A stretch of 64,000 nt of DNA from Carboxylicivirga sp964602515. Its GTDB lineage: Bacteria > Bacteroidota > Bacteroidia > Bacteroidales > Marinilabiliaceae. Below the pieces are notes generated by a model. The model saw nothing but the letters and a program-made list of their open reading frames with translations. It was not told the origin of the DNA and did no database searches. Below, piece by piece: positions 26,020-33,558 of the stretch (positions are counted from its first letter, which is position 1; each line of letters opens with the position of its first letter). Where the stretch lies: assembly GCA_964602515.1 (NCBI GenBank), contig CAZRRJ010000002.1:310001-374000 (forward strand). The letters are read 5' to 3'. The translations under genes were made by a program, and so were the position numbers.

Positions 26020-26330
26020 TTGCATATGCCATACGGTTATTGCAATGAAAAGGGAATCCGGTGAAAATCCGGAGCTGTACCCGCAGCTGTAATCCCCCGT
26101 AACAAGCATTTATTTATCAATTTTAATAAAGATGAATATAAATGCGGGTTATCCCGACTTAGCAGAGACCATTTAAAAAATGGAAATGATGCCGGGTCGC
26201 TATCGAAATAGCAATTATTATAATGAATAATTGGGATAAATTCTGAAAACTACATGCCACTGTTCCGATTTATTGGAATGGGAAGGTTTTTCAGAATGGG
26301 GTAAGCCAGAAGACCTGCCTTTGTGCGCGA
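26020..26330 (+). promoter_or_regulatory. Cobalamin riboswitch (long-armed)
   Basis: The conserved core is present in two separated blocks: GGGAATCCGGTGAAAATCC with CTGTACCCGCAGCTGTAA (26052-26092), and TGCCACTG (26255-26262) with GGAAGG then GTAAGCCAGAAGACCTGCC (26301-26319), which is the B12 box. The roughly 160 nt between them hold an extended arm, making this longer than a usual aptamer of about 200 nt. It lies in the 5' leader of the TonB receptor gene, 260 nt before the ATG. By the known mechanism, adenosylcobalamin or a related corrinoid would switch expression off. The exact expression platform was not resolved. Confidence 0.93.
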
Positions 26331-26591
26331 CAGTATTCTTTGCTTTCGGGATAAAAGCAGGATGATGGCTTTGGCTTATCATACATTTTTTTCTTCCCCA
26401 TTGAATATTGTCTGTTGAGGATTTTTTATTAGGATGGTTTGAGAAATCAGGTATTGTGATTAAGGGTATAACCAGAACTGCTGAGATAGAACAGCACAAG
26501 TATGGCTGAATATTAAACGTTGTTTTAACAATTGCCCTGAAAGGAATAAAAGTTTCACAAATACTCCGTAAACACTTAATAGACAGATAAA

Positions 26592-28892
26592 ATGAAACAT
26601 TGTTTAACAACATTGTTAGTGGCTTTTTTATGCAGCCAAATCGCGTTTTCGCAAACGCTTGATAAGGATACCATTCTGATTGGAGAGGTGGATATTGCCG
26701 CCGAAATGGTTTTTGAAAAGAAACAAGCGGCCTTAAAAACGATGGCACCATTAAAACACATTCCGATTGCTACAACGACTGTTAACCGGCAAATGTTAGA
26801 GTATCGTTCGGTAAATAATATTAACGATGCCATGCGTTATGCTACCGGGGTACGTTCATCAGTAAATTATGGTGGGTTTCAGACTTTTCGCTTTCGTGGT
26901 TTTGGTAAACCTGTAATTATGGTTGATGGCATGCGCGATGAGCGAATGAACTGGTCGAACAGTGCGCCTGTAACCAGCCTGACAGCTGTTGAGCGTATTG
27001 AGTTTTTAAAGGGGCCTGCTTCGGTAATGTATGGCCATTCTGCTGTAGGCGGCATACTTAATATTGTGCGTAAGCAACCTACAGTTCAATCTACAGCAAA
27101 TGCGCGTGTTGGATATGGCTCGTGGAATATGAAACGTGCCGAAGTAGGTGCTGGTGGGGCACTCTGCACAAATATGGCGTATCGTTTTGATGCAGGTTAT
27201 TCCGACTCGGATGGCTGGCGAGATAACAGGCAAAGTACTGCAAACGTTTACTTTGCTTTAAACTGGAATTTATCTTCAAAGGATGTGCTGAAGCTGAAAG
27301 TAGGAGCAAACGATGATTTCTATGGTACAGAAACCGGGCTACCTGCTGTAACCAGGGATATATTTGATGCATCATCGGCAAAACAAGAGTATAGCAGTGG
27401 CGATTTACCATCAGGCTTTAAGCGTGAGCAACGCTATAACGACCCATCAGATTTTTTAACACATACTAATTATAATGCCGGTTTGGCATGGGTACATACG
27501 TTTAATCCAAATACCCGCATTGAGAACAGTGTTTCTTATAATGATGATGATATTGATTATTTCTCCACAGAGGAGTTGAGTTATCTGATCTCAGATGAAG
27601 CTATTTATGACCATTATTATATGAATGGAGATGAGCGCAAGTATATTTGCCTGGATACTTTACAGCGCACCTTCCCATTACGTTTTTCTCACAAAACAAA
27701 AACATTGCAATATAATGCTGATATTTACCATCAATTTGAAACAGGATCTGTAAAGCATAATGTAGTTGGCGGCTATACCTTTATGTTTGTTAATCGTACA
27801 TCGTATGCCGGGTATAATGTTGGTGAAGATGTATATGGTGATGGCCTGTTTGGAAAAGTATCGGTAGTTGATCCAATTTTAAACCAGGGCTACCTTAAAA
27901 CGAAGTTCTCACGTGCTACTCCAATGCGAGAGCAAACACATGGCTTATATTTTCAGGATCTGATCGATTTGTCACCCTCTTTTAAGGTGATGATTGGAGG
28001 ACGATTAGACCATTATCGCTACACGCGCCGTACAGCAATTGTAACAAATGGATTGGATTATACTGATGCTACACCAGAACAGTCAATTAATAACACGGCA
28101 TTCTCATATCGCGCAGGAGCCGTTTATTTGCCAGTTGAAGATTTATCGCTTTATATATCAGCATCAAGCTTTTTTAAACCTTATCGTACAACATTTAATC
28201 CCGATTATATTTACATCAACAAAGAGGGTGAGCGCTTTTATCCTGCTGATGGTAGGCAAGTGTATGAGCCGGAGCAGGGGTACCAGCTTGAAGGCGGCCT
28301 TAAATGGGATCTGAATGCTATAATGAGTGTTAATGCCAGTACCTATTATATCTTAAAAGAGAACATTGCTGAATACCTTGGACGAACAGGTGATGAGGCT
28401 AACCAGCGTATCTATGGTCAGGTTGGAGCTGTTGATTCTAAGGGATTTGAATTAGATCTTATTGCTCGTCCGCTTAAAGGCTTATCCCTTAATGCAGGAT
28501 ATAGCTATAACCAGACGCAGTACAAAGATTTTGCTGATAATGCTTATGTACAAGAGAATAATAAAGAAGGTAATGCACTTCGTCATACGCCGGAAAACCA
28601 ATTATTTGCCTGGGTAAATTATACTGTATCAACAGGGCTGTTTAAGAATTTAAGTCTGGGTGGAGGTACACGCTATACTGACGATGTGTATACCAACACA
28701 TCAAACACAATGGTATTACCAGCTTATTGGGTAAGTGATGCCACTTTAGCATATACCTTTGATAAAGTAACACTGCGTTTTAATGCCAATAATATTGCTG
28801 ATGAGTATTATTTTGATAATTCGGTTTACAGCAACCAATATATTCCGGGAATGGGACGGTCATACGAGGCTTCTGTAAGCCTTAAATTCTAA
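26592..28892 (+). CDS. TonB-dependent receptor, siderophore-receptor type, under cobalamin control
   Basis: 766 residues. A signal peptide (ending QIAFSQ) is followed by a plug domain: LKHIPIATTTVNRQML, AMRYATGVRSSVNYGG, VERIEFLKGPASVMYGHS and GGILNIVRKQP, the wording of the siderophore-receptor (TIGR01783-like) plug. Then comes a 22-strand barrel ending YEASVSLKF. It imports a large ligand across the outer membrane with TonB energy. The barrel family suggests a ferric siderophore, but the riboswitch in the leader says the regulon is corrinoid, so cobalamin or another corrinoid is the more likely cargo. The PepSY gene follows after 10 bp. Confidence 0.9.
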   Translation: MKHCLTTLLVAFLCSQIAFSQTLDKDTILIGEVDIAAEMVFEKKQAALKTMAPLKHIPIATTTVNRQMLEYRSVNNINDAMRYATGVRSSVNYGGFQTFRFRGFGKPVIMVDGMRDERMNWSNSAPVTSLTAVERIEFLKGPASVMYGHSAVGGILNIVRKQPTVQSTANARVGYGSWNMKRAEVGAGGALCTNMAYRFDAGYSDSDGWRDNRQSTANVYFALNWNLSSKDVLKLKVGANDDFYGTETGLPAVTRDIFDASSAKQEYSSGDLPSGFKREQRYNDPSDFLTHTNYNAGLAWVHTFNPNTRIENSVSYNDDDIDYFSTEELSYLISDEAIYDHYYMNGDERKYICLDTLQRTFPLRFSHKTKTLQYNADIYHQFETGSVKHNVVGGYTFMFVNRTSYAGYNVGEDVYGDGLFGKVSVVDPILNQGYLKTKFSRATPMREQTHGLYFQDLIDLSPSFKVMIGGRLDHYRYTRRTAIVTNGLDYTDATPEQSINNTAFSYRAGAVYLPVEDLSLYISASSFFKPYRTTFNPDYIYINKEGERFYPADGRQVYEPEQGYQLEGGLKWDLNAIMSVNASTYYILKENIAEYLGRTGDEANQRIYGQVGAVDSKGFELDLIARPLKGLSLNAGYSYNQTQYKDFADNAYVQENNKEGNALRHTPENQLFAWVNYTVSTGLFKNLSLGGGTRYTDDVYTNTSNTMVLPAYWVSDATLAYTFDKVTLRFNANNIADEYYFDNSVYSNQYIPGMGRSYEASVSLKF

Positions 28893-28901
28893 TCATGAAA
28901 T

Positions 28902-30371
28902 ATGTTTAAAAAGCTTAAAAAGTTGTTGTTACAGCTTCATCGCTGGACTGGTATGGCGATGAGTTTTTTGTTTGTGGTCTGGTTTATCTCCGGCTTTATC
29001 CTGATTTACCATTCCTTTCCCAAGCCACGACCTCAGCATTATTATCATGGGCTGAGTGTATTCTCAGCTCATGATTCTATTCAAATACCCTATACTCTTT
29101 ATAAGAAGCATAAGGTGAATAGTATTGTACTGGAAAAGGTGAATGATAAGACTGTGTTTCGTTTCAATAAACGTGGTACACCTGTATATGATGCAGTAAC
29201 ACTTCATGTGATAGAGCCACTTTCTGTGAAAGAAAGTGTAAAGTTAGTCAGCGCTAATTTTTCAGGTTCTGTTTTAAAAGTGAAGGAGCTAAATGATTTT
29301 GATCAGTGGATTCCATGGGCATATTATAAGGCGTATTTTCCAATTCATAAGTTTTGGATTGATGATGACAGGGGGACACAAGTGTACGTATCATCAGTAA
29401 CAGGGCGTATTGTGCAGGAAACAAGTACAAAGTCAAGAACGATGGCATGGCTTGGCGCTATTCCGCATTGGATGTATTTTAAACAGTTGCGCTTAAATGC
29501 AGCCCTGTGGAGCGATGTAGTGATCTGCTTAAGTACAGTTGGCAGTTTGGTTTGTTTATCCGGTATTATTGTTGGCTTTATCCGCTTACAAAAGCGAAGA
29601 GGTGGTGCAAAGTGGAATGCTATAAGTCCTTACAGGAAAAAGTGGTTTCGATGGCACCACATAACGGGTTTCGTTTTCGGTTTCTTTGTCTTTACGTTTA
29701 TACTTAGCGGGCTAATGTCGTTAGCCGATGTACCACGCTGGATGGTAAAGAAAGAAAAAGAAACGAATTATTATCAGCTGTGGAATGGTTCCGCTTTCAA
29801 TAGTCAGCAGCAACTACAAGGATTTAATGCGATAATTCGACAAAAGAGCGCTTCATCAATCAAAAGAATAGTCTGCCGTAAAGTGATGGAGCGCACTTTT
29901 TACGAAGTTAATACCCAAGCCTGTGATCAATCTGAATACTATATTGTTGAAGAAGATCAAATAAAGCCTTTGCCTCCTGTAAGTCAACTGGCCATTGAAA
30001 GAAGGATAAAAGCGCTTTTGCCTCAGAAGCAATATAGCATTCAATTGTTACCAGAATATAAGCATTACTACTCTGCCGGAAGGAAAGGAATAAATCCCTT
30101 GCCGGCTTATGAAATTACTTTGTATGATGCCTATGGAACTGTTTTGTATATAAATCCACAGACGGGCGAACTGCTTAAGGTGCTTAATCGTTCATCAAAA
30201 TGGCAATGGTGGTTGTACCAGGGACTACATACCTTTAATTTTGGCTGGTTTCGTCAATTGGAATGGCTGCGTCAAGCGTGGCTAATCATTTTATCAATTG
30301 GAGGAACAAGCGTAAGTGTTTCAGCTTTAGTTTTGGGTATTAGGTATATAAAGCGTAGAATTAAGAGGTAG
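28902..30371 (+). CDS. PepSY-associated membrane protein
   Basis: 489 residues with four predicted membrane helices (about 14-38, 205-230, 250-272, 458-480). The first starts with the family motif LHRWTGMAMSF, and a second HHITGF lies at helix 3. Two PepSY-like periplasmic regions lie between. Members sit next to siderophore receptors and are thought to act as inner-membrane reductases or uptake helpers; histidines in the helices could hold haem. Here it shares an operon with a riboswitch-controlled receptor, suggesting a part in corrinoid uptake or reduction, perhaps of the cobalt centre. That role is inference. Confidence 0.88.
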   Translation: MFKKLKKLLLQLHRWTGMAMSFLFVVWFISGFILIYHSFPKPRPQHYYHGLSVFSAHDSIQIPYTLYKKHKVNSIVLEKVNDKTVFRFNKRGTPVYDAVTLHVIEPLSVKESVKLVSANFSGSVLKVKELNDFDQWIPWAYYKAYFPIHKFWIDDDRGTQVYVSSVTGRIVQETSTKSRTMAWLGAIPHWMYFKQLRLNAALWSDVVICLSTVGSLVCLSGIIVGFIRLQKRRGGAKWNAISPYRKKWFRWHHITGFVFGFFVFTFILSGLMSLADVPRWMVKKEKETNYYQLWNGSAFNSQQQLQGFNAIIRQKSASSIKRIVCRKVMERTFYEVNTQACDQSEYYIVEEDQIKPLPPVSQLAIERRIKALLPQKQYSIQLLPEYKHYYSAGRKGINPLPAYEITLYDAYGTVLYINPQTGELLKVLNRSSKWQWWLYQGLHTFNFGWFRQLEWLRQAWLIILSIGGTSVSVSALVLGIRYIKRRIKR

Positions 30372-30395
30372 GACTAAGCTTTTTTACGTACCATT

Positions 30396-30428
30396 AAAAA
30401 AGGAAGCCCGTAAGCTTCCTTTTTTTTA
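30396..30428 (+). terminator. Terminator of the receptor-PepSY operon
   Basis: A 12-bp perfect stem (30396-30407 with 30414-30425), 6-nt loop and a continuous T run to 30427. The A-rich left arm means it may also serve the convergent dapD. Confidence 0.9.
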
Positions 30429-30484
30429 ATTTTATCAAGTTGTAAATCATCCTGTTACTTATATATCAATACCTGGTATATGAC

Positions 30485-31300
30485 TTACACTGCCACATTG
30501 TTTTCACGTAAAGCATCGTTCAACGAAGTTTTCTTATCAGTTGATTCTTTGCGCTTACCAATAATCAAAGCAGCAGGTACCTGGTAGTCGCCGGCCGGGA
30601 ATGATTTGGTATAGGAACCCGGAATAACCACCGAACGAGGTGGAACATAACCATTATAGATAACAGGCTCTTCACCCGTAACATCAATAATTTTGGTCGA
30701 TCCGGTAAGCACAACATTAGCACCTAGTACGGCTTCCTTTCCTACACGGCAACCTTCTACAACAATACAACGTGAGCCAATAAAGGCATCATCTTCAATA
30801 ATAACAGGAGCCGCCTGGATAGGCTCTAACACACCACCAATACCAACACCACCACTTAAATGAACATTTTTACCAATTTGAGCACAACTGCCAACAGTAG
30901 CCCATGTGTCTACCATCGTACCACTTTCAACGTATGCGCCAATATTAACATACGATGGCATCATTACCACACCACTTTGCAGGAATGAACCATAGCGGGC
31001 AACGGCATGAGGTACCACACGTACACCTAGTTCCTTGTAGTTTTTTTTCAGGGCAATCTTATCATGAAATTCAAAGGGACCCACTTCAATGGTTTCCATC
31101 TGTTGGGTGGGGAAATATAAAATAACCGCTTTTTTTATCCACTCGTTTACAATCCACTCATCTCCCTGGGGTTCAGCTACACGTATCTCACCTTTATCCA
31201 AAAGCTCTACAACGTTTTTTATTGCTTCAATTGTTTCAGGATTATTAAGTAGTGACCTGTCTTCCCAGGCCTTTTCAATTTGACTCTTCAAATCGCTCAT
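30485..31300 (-). CDS. dapD: Tetrahydrodipicolinate N-succinyltransferase
   Basis: 271 residues. The N-terminal helical domain (SQIEKAWEDRSLLNNPETIEA) is followed by a left-handed beta helix of hexapeptide repeats (VVMMPSYVNIGAYVESGTMVDTWATVGSCAQIG), then VHLSGGVGIGGVLEP and DDAFIGSRCIVVEG, and a short C-terminal strand domain. It forms a trimer that succinylates tetrahydrodipicolinate with succinyl-CoA in the lysine/diaminopimelate pathway. Length and motifs match DapD closely. Monocistronic here. Confidence 0.96.
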   Translation of the reverse strand: MSDLKSQIEKAWEDRSLLNNPETIEAIKNVVELLDKGEIRVAEPQGDEWIVNEWIKKAVILYFPTQQMETIEVGPFEFHDKIALKKNYKELGVRVVPHAVARYGSFLQSGVVMMPSYVNIGAYVESGTMVDTWATVGSCAQIGKNVHLSGGVGIGGVLEPIQAAPVIIEDDAFIGSRCIVVEGCRVGKEAVLGANVVLTGSTKIIDVTGEEPVIYNGYVPPRSVVIPGSYTKSFPAGDYQVPAALIIGKRKESTDKKTSLNDALRENNVAV

Positions 31301-31494
31301 TGCTTTTAATTTTTATGTTTGATGACAAAAATAATTCTAATTAATAAGATATCATTATAAAAAAGAGCTAACACCGTTTGTTTTAACTATTTAGTTTTTG
31401 TGTGTTAAAACCTGTTAATTATTAATCCGTTTGTTGAAAAAATAACATTATACATCAAAGGAAGGCTTATATTGAATGCGCCTAACTCTGTTAA

Positions 31495-32280
31495 ATGAAG
31501 ATGACTACACGATATATTCTTTTCCTGGTCGCTTTTTCCTGGTCAATATTAGTGGTTGCACAGGAGAAGCAAGTGTGGTTGCATGGAAAAGTTGTAAGCA
31601 GCCTTGATAGTATACCCATTCCTCTGGCTCAGTTAGCCAGTTATAAAAAAGTAAACTTGTTTGCTGCCGATTCTATTGGTGAATTCAGGGTGATTCTATC
31701 GGAGTCAGATAGTATAAAAGTAATTGCTTTGGGTTTTGAACCACGCGTTTTTTATTTGGATAGCTTAACAATTGACCCTGATCAAATGATATACCTTCCT
31801 TTGGATCAGGCGACTTATCAAATTCAGCAAGTTGACATTAATTTTTATAAAGCCTACAGTGGACATAGTGCCCGCTTAAAAGAATTGAGGCGCCAACAGA
31901 TGGAAATGAACCTGGGTTTACCTGCTGATATAAAACTGGGTAAAATGGTGCGCGAAGTGCCTGCCGATATACAGCCTGTGTTCGAAAAAAAACCACCCGT
32001 TTATGCGGCCTTGGTTCATCCTTTAAGTTTTGTTCATTATCACACAAGCAAGTCAGAAAAGCGTAAGAAAAAGATGATCAAATTGCTTAAAGATGAAAAG
32101 CAACGCAATATGTTAAGCCCCGAATTAATTAAAACTATTAGTGGCTACAAGGGTAAAGAACTTGAGCAGTTTATAGTGTATTGTAACGCTAATATCGCTT
32201 TTACAGCTTCTGATAATGAAACCAGTATTAAATACAAAGTTATTGACCTGCTTACAACATATAAAAAGAGGACACTATAG
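31495..32280 (+). CDS. Secreted carboxypeptidase-regulatory-like protein, paralog 1
   Basis: 261 residues with a signal peptide (ending LVVAQ). Residues about 27-110 resemble a carboxypeptidase-D-regulatory-like beta-sandwich (VWLHGKVVSSLDSIPIPLAQLASYKK, then SDSIKVIALGFEPRVFYL). The C-terminal half is charged, with a KSEKRKKKMIKLLKDEKQR segment followed by a helical end containing LEQFIVYCNANI. No enzyme motif seen. It is followed with no gap by a second protein of the same layout, indicating an ancient tandem duplication and probable cotranscription. Function unknown; periplasmic or outer-membrane-associated is inferred. Confidence 0.75.
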   Translation: MKMTTRYILFLVAFSWSILVVAQEKQVWLHGKVVSSLDSIPIPLAQLASYKKVNLFAADSIGEFRVILSESDSIKVIALGFEPRVFYLDSLTIDPDQMIYLPLDQATYQIQQVDINFYKAYSGHSARLKELRRQQMEMNLGLPADIKLGKMVREVPADIQPVFEKKPPVYAALVHPLSFVHYHTSKSEKRKKKMIKLLKDEKQRNMLSPELIKTISGYKGKELEQFIVYCNANIAFTASDNETSIKYKVIDLLTTYKKRTL

Positions 32281-33051
32281 ATGGACAAAAGGCTTTACAT
32301 TCTGTTACTAATCTATTTATTTTCACTAAATGGACTTGCCCAGAAAAGCAGCAATGATTTGAGGCTATTAACTGGTAAGGTGGTAGGAAGCGATAGTATT
32401 CGTGCAGTACCTTTTGCTTTTGTAGCCGATAGTCAAACGGGTACAGGAAAGGAAACGAATGATAGTGGAGTGTTTAAACTTAAAGCAGAGCCTGACGATA
32501 CCATCTATTTTCGATGCATGGGTTATGATGATACCATGTTTATTGTAACAGAAGAAATGTTTGGTGATACAGTTCTTTTTTGTGTTAATGAAAAGACTTA
32601 TGAATTAGAATCGGTTGATGTACTTATGTTTAAATCGTATGCCTCGTTTAGAGCTATGGTTAGCAATATGGATATGATAGAAGATAATCGTGTTTCTTTT
32701 GATATTGGTATTGACATAAGGGATGTCAGAAGGGCTAAAAAAGAACAGGAAGAGACTTTTGGTGTTGGTTTGAGTTTTGGTAGCGGAGGTATGACTCGCA
32801 AAGAAAAAAAGTATGTTGCATTTGCATCAAATGAAAAACGTTATGAACGATTTAGAGAAATAACAAGTCGCGAAAATATGCGTTACCTTACAAAGTTAAA
32901 TGATGCCCGTTTAGATTCGTTTATGGTCTTCCTCAGAACAAAACATAATATCAATCCCGAATGGTCAGATTACAAGATGATGGAAGCAATTAATATTGTG
33001 TTCGAAGAGTTTTTAGCTTTACAAGGCGATATGATGAATATCTCAAAATAA
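32281..33051 (+). CDS. Secreted carboxypeptidase-regulatory-like protein, paralog 2
   Basis: 256 residues; the ATG follows the previous stop codon directly (TAG at 32278-32280). Signal peptide ends NGLAQ. The beta-sandwich (LLTGKVVGSDSIRAVPFAFVADS, then DDTIYFRCMGYDDTMFI) and the closing pattern (RLDSFMVFLRTKHNINPEWS) parallel paralog 1, which has LEQFIVYCNANI at the matching place. The middle contains a Gly-rich VGLSFGSGGMTRKEKK piece. The shared C-terminal form (helix, then Asn-containing turn) suggests one small family. No function can be assigned. Confidence 0.75.
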   Translation: MDKRLYILLLIYLFSLNGLAQKSSNDLRLLTGKVVGSDSIRAVPFAFVADSQTGTGKETNDSGVFKLKAEPDDTIYFRCMGYDDTMFIVTEEMFGDTVLFCVNEKTYELESVDVLMFKSYASFRAMVSNMDMIEDNRVSFDIGIDIRDVRRAKKEQEETFGVGLSFGSGGMTRKEKKYVAFASNEKRYERFREITSRENMRYLTKLNDARLDSFMVFLRTKHNINPEWSDYKMMEAINIVFEEFLALQGDMMNISK

Positions 33052-33281
33052 TGATATTTATCACTTTGTATTCGACCTTACATTTTTTGTAAGGTCAATG
33101 TGGAAATAAAGTATTTTGTAATAAGTTGAAATATAGCTATTAAAAATAAGATGATAAACTCTTAAATTATATATTCCCATTCGAATTACACTTTTAAATA
33201 ATAGTAGTGCTATAAATAGTAAGATAAACAGGGTCTAAAAAACCAGTTTGTCAAAAAAACTACATTTTTTTTGACTATTCC
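33052..33281. other. Gene-free interval before the ilv-leu operon
   Basis: No gene. It holds a perfect 9-bp hairpin (33074-33082 with 33088-33096, all-T loop) just past the paralog 2 stop. An A/T-run inverted repeat, GTCAAAAAAA with TTTTTTTTGAC (about 33250-33274), may act as terminator for readthrough in either direction. Confidence 0.55.
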
Positions 33282-33312
33282 TTTGGAGATATAAAAATCA
33301 ATCCTACATTTG
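33282..33312 (+). promoter_or_regulatory. Promoter of the ilv-leu operon
   Basis: TTTG (33282-33285), 19 bp, then TACATTTG (33305-33312), an exact TAnnTTTG match. A start near 33318 gives a leader of about 240 nt holding the leader peptide and attenuator. Confidence 0.8.
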
Positions 33313-33392
33313 CTAATGTAAAAAGCAGATTAAGGATGTTGTTGGTTGAACAATCAAAAACATCTAAAAGTAAAAACAAAGACGATTTCAAG

Positions 33393-33455
33393 ATGAAATT
33401 TAACTTTTCACTCATTCTCGATATTATTATTATTCTCGTGGTCATTATTACCTGA
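33393..33455 (+). CDS. ilv-leu leader peptide (attenuation)
   Basis: A 20-codon frame with ATG and TGA reads MKFNFSLILDIIIILVVIIT: seven Ile, three Leu and two Val, in a near-unbroken block at residues 7-19, ending with Thr. It lies between a strong promoter and a terminator hairpin, directly before ilvD, in an operon that makes Ile, Val and Leu and also contains threonine deaminase. This composition is what ribosome-mediated attenuators use to sense charged tRNA-Ile, tRNA-Val and tRNA-Leu. Translation is not shown by sequence alone; no strong ribosome-binding site is visible, as is usual in this phylum. Confidence 0.85.
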   Translation: MKFNFSLILDIIIILVVIIT

Positions 33456-33514
33456 GGGAAGTGAGAATGCTGTATAGTTAAATAGGTAAAAAATATTTAA
33501 AGAGCTTTTCTCAC
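33411..33514 (+). promoter_or_regulatory. Pause and antiterminator segments of the attenuator
   Basis: Segment 1 CATTCTC (33413-33419), inside the leader peptide, can pair with GAGAATG (33463-33469), segment 2. Segment 2 can instead use GTGAGAA (33461-33467) to pair with TTCTCAC (33508-33514), which overlaps the left arm of the terminator. A ribosome stalled on the Ile/Val codons (33423-33449) would cover segment 1, free segment 2 and block the terminator. Confidence 0.7.
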
Positions 33515-33541
33515 AAACACGAGAAAAGCTCTTTTTTTTTG
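33500..33541 (+). terminator. Attenuator terminator of the ilv-leu operon
   Basis: A 13-bp perfect stem (33500-33512 with 33521-33533), loop 33513-33520, then a run of at least eight T to 33541. It lies 45 bp after the leader-peptide stop and 18 bp before the ilvD ATG, so it can only act as a conditional terminator. Confidence 0.92.
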
Positions 33542-33558
33542 ATACAAATGATAGTAAA

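Noticed and set aside
25898..26092. Plus-strand frame of 64 codons ahead of the TonB receptor
   Set aside because: It runs through the promoter and the conserved riboswitch core, and its residues follow the RNA motif; not a gene.
26250..26320. A second, separate cobalamin riboswitch
   Set aside because: This block has only the 3' half (TGCCACTG, GGAAGG, B12 box), while 26052-26092 has only the 5' half; they are two parts of one long aptamer.
26218..26751. Minus-strand frame of 177 codons opposite the riboswitch 3' part and receptor start
   Set aside because: It overlaps the B12 box and the signal peptide region of the receptor on the other strand and has no family-like features.
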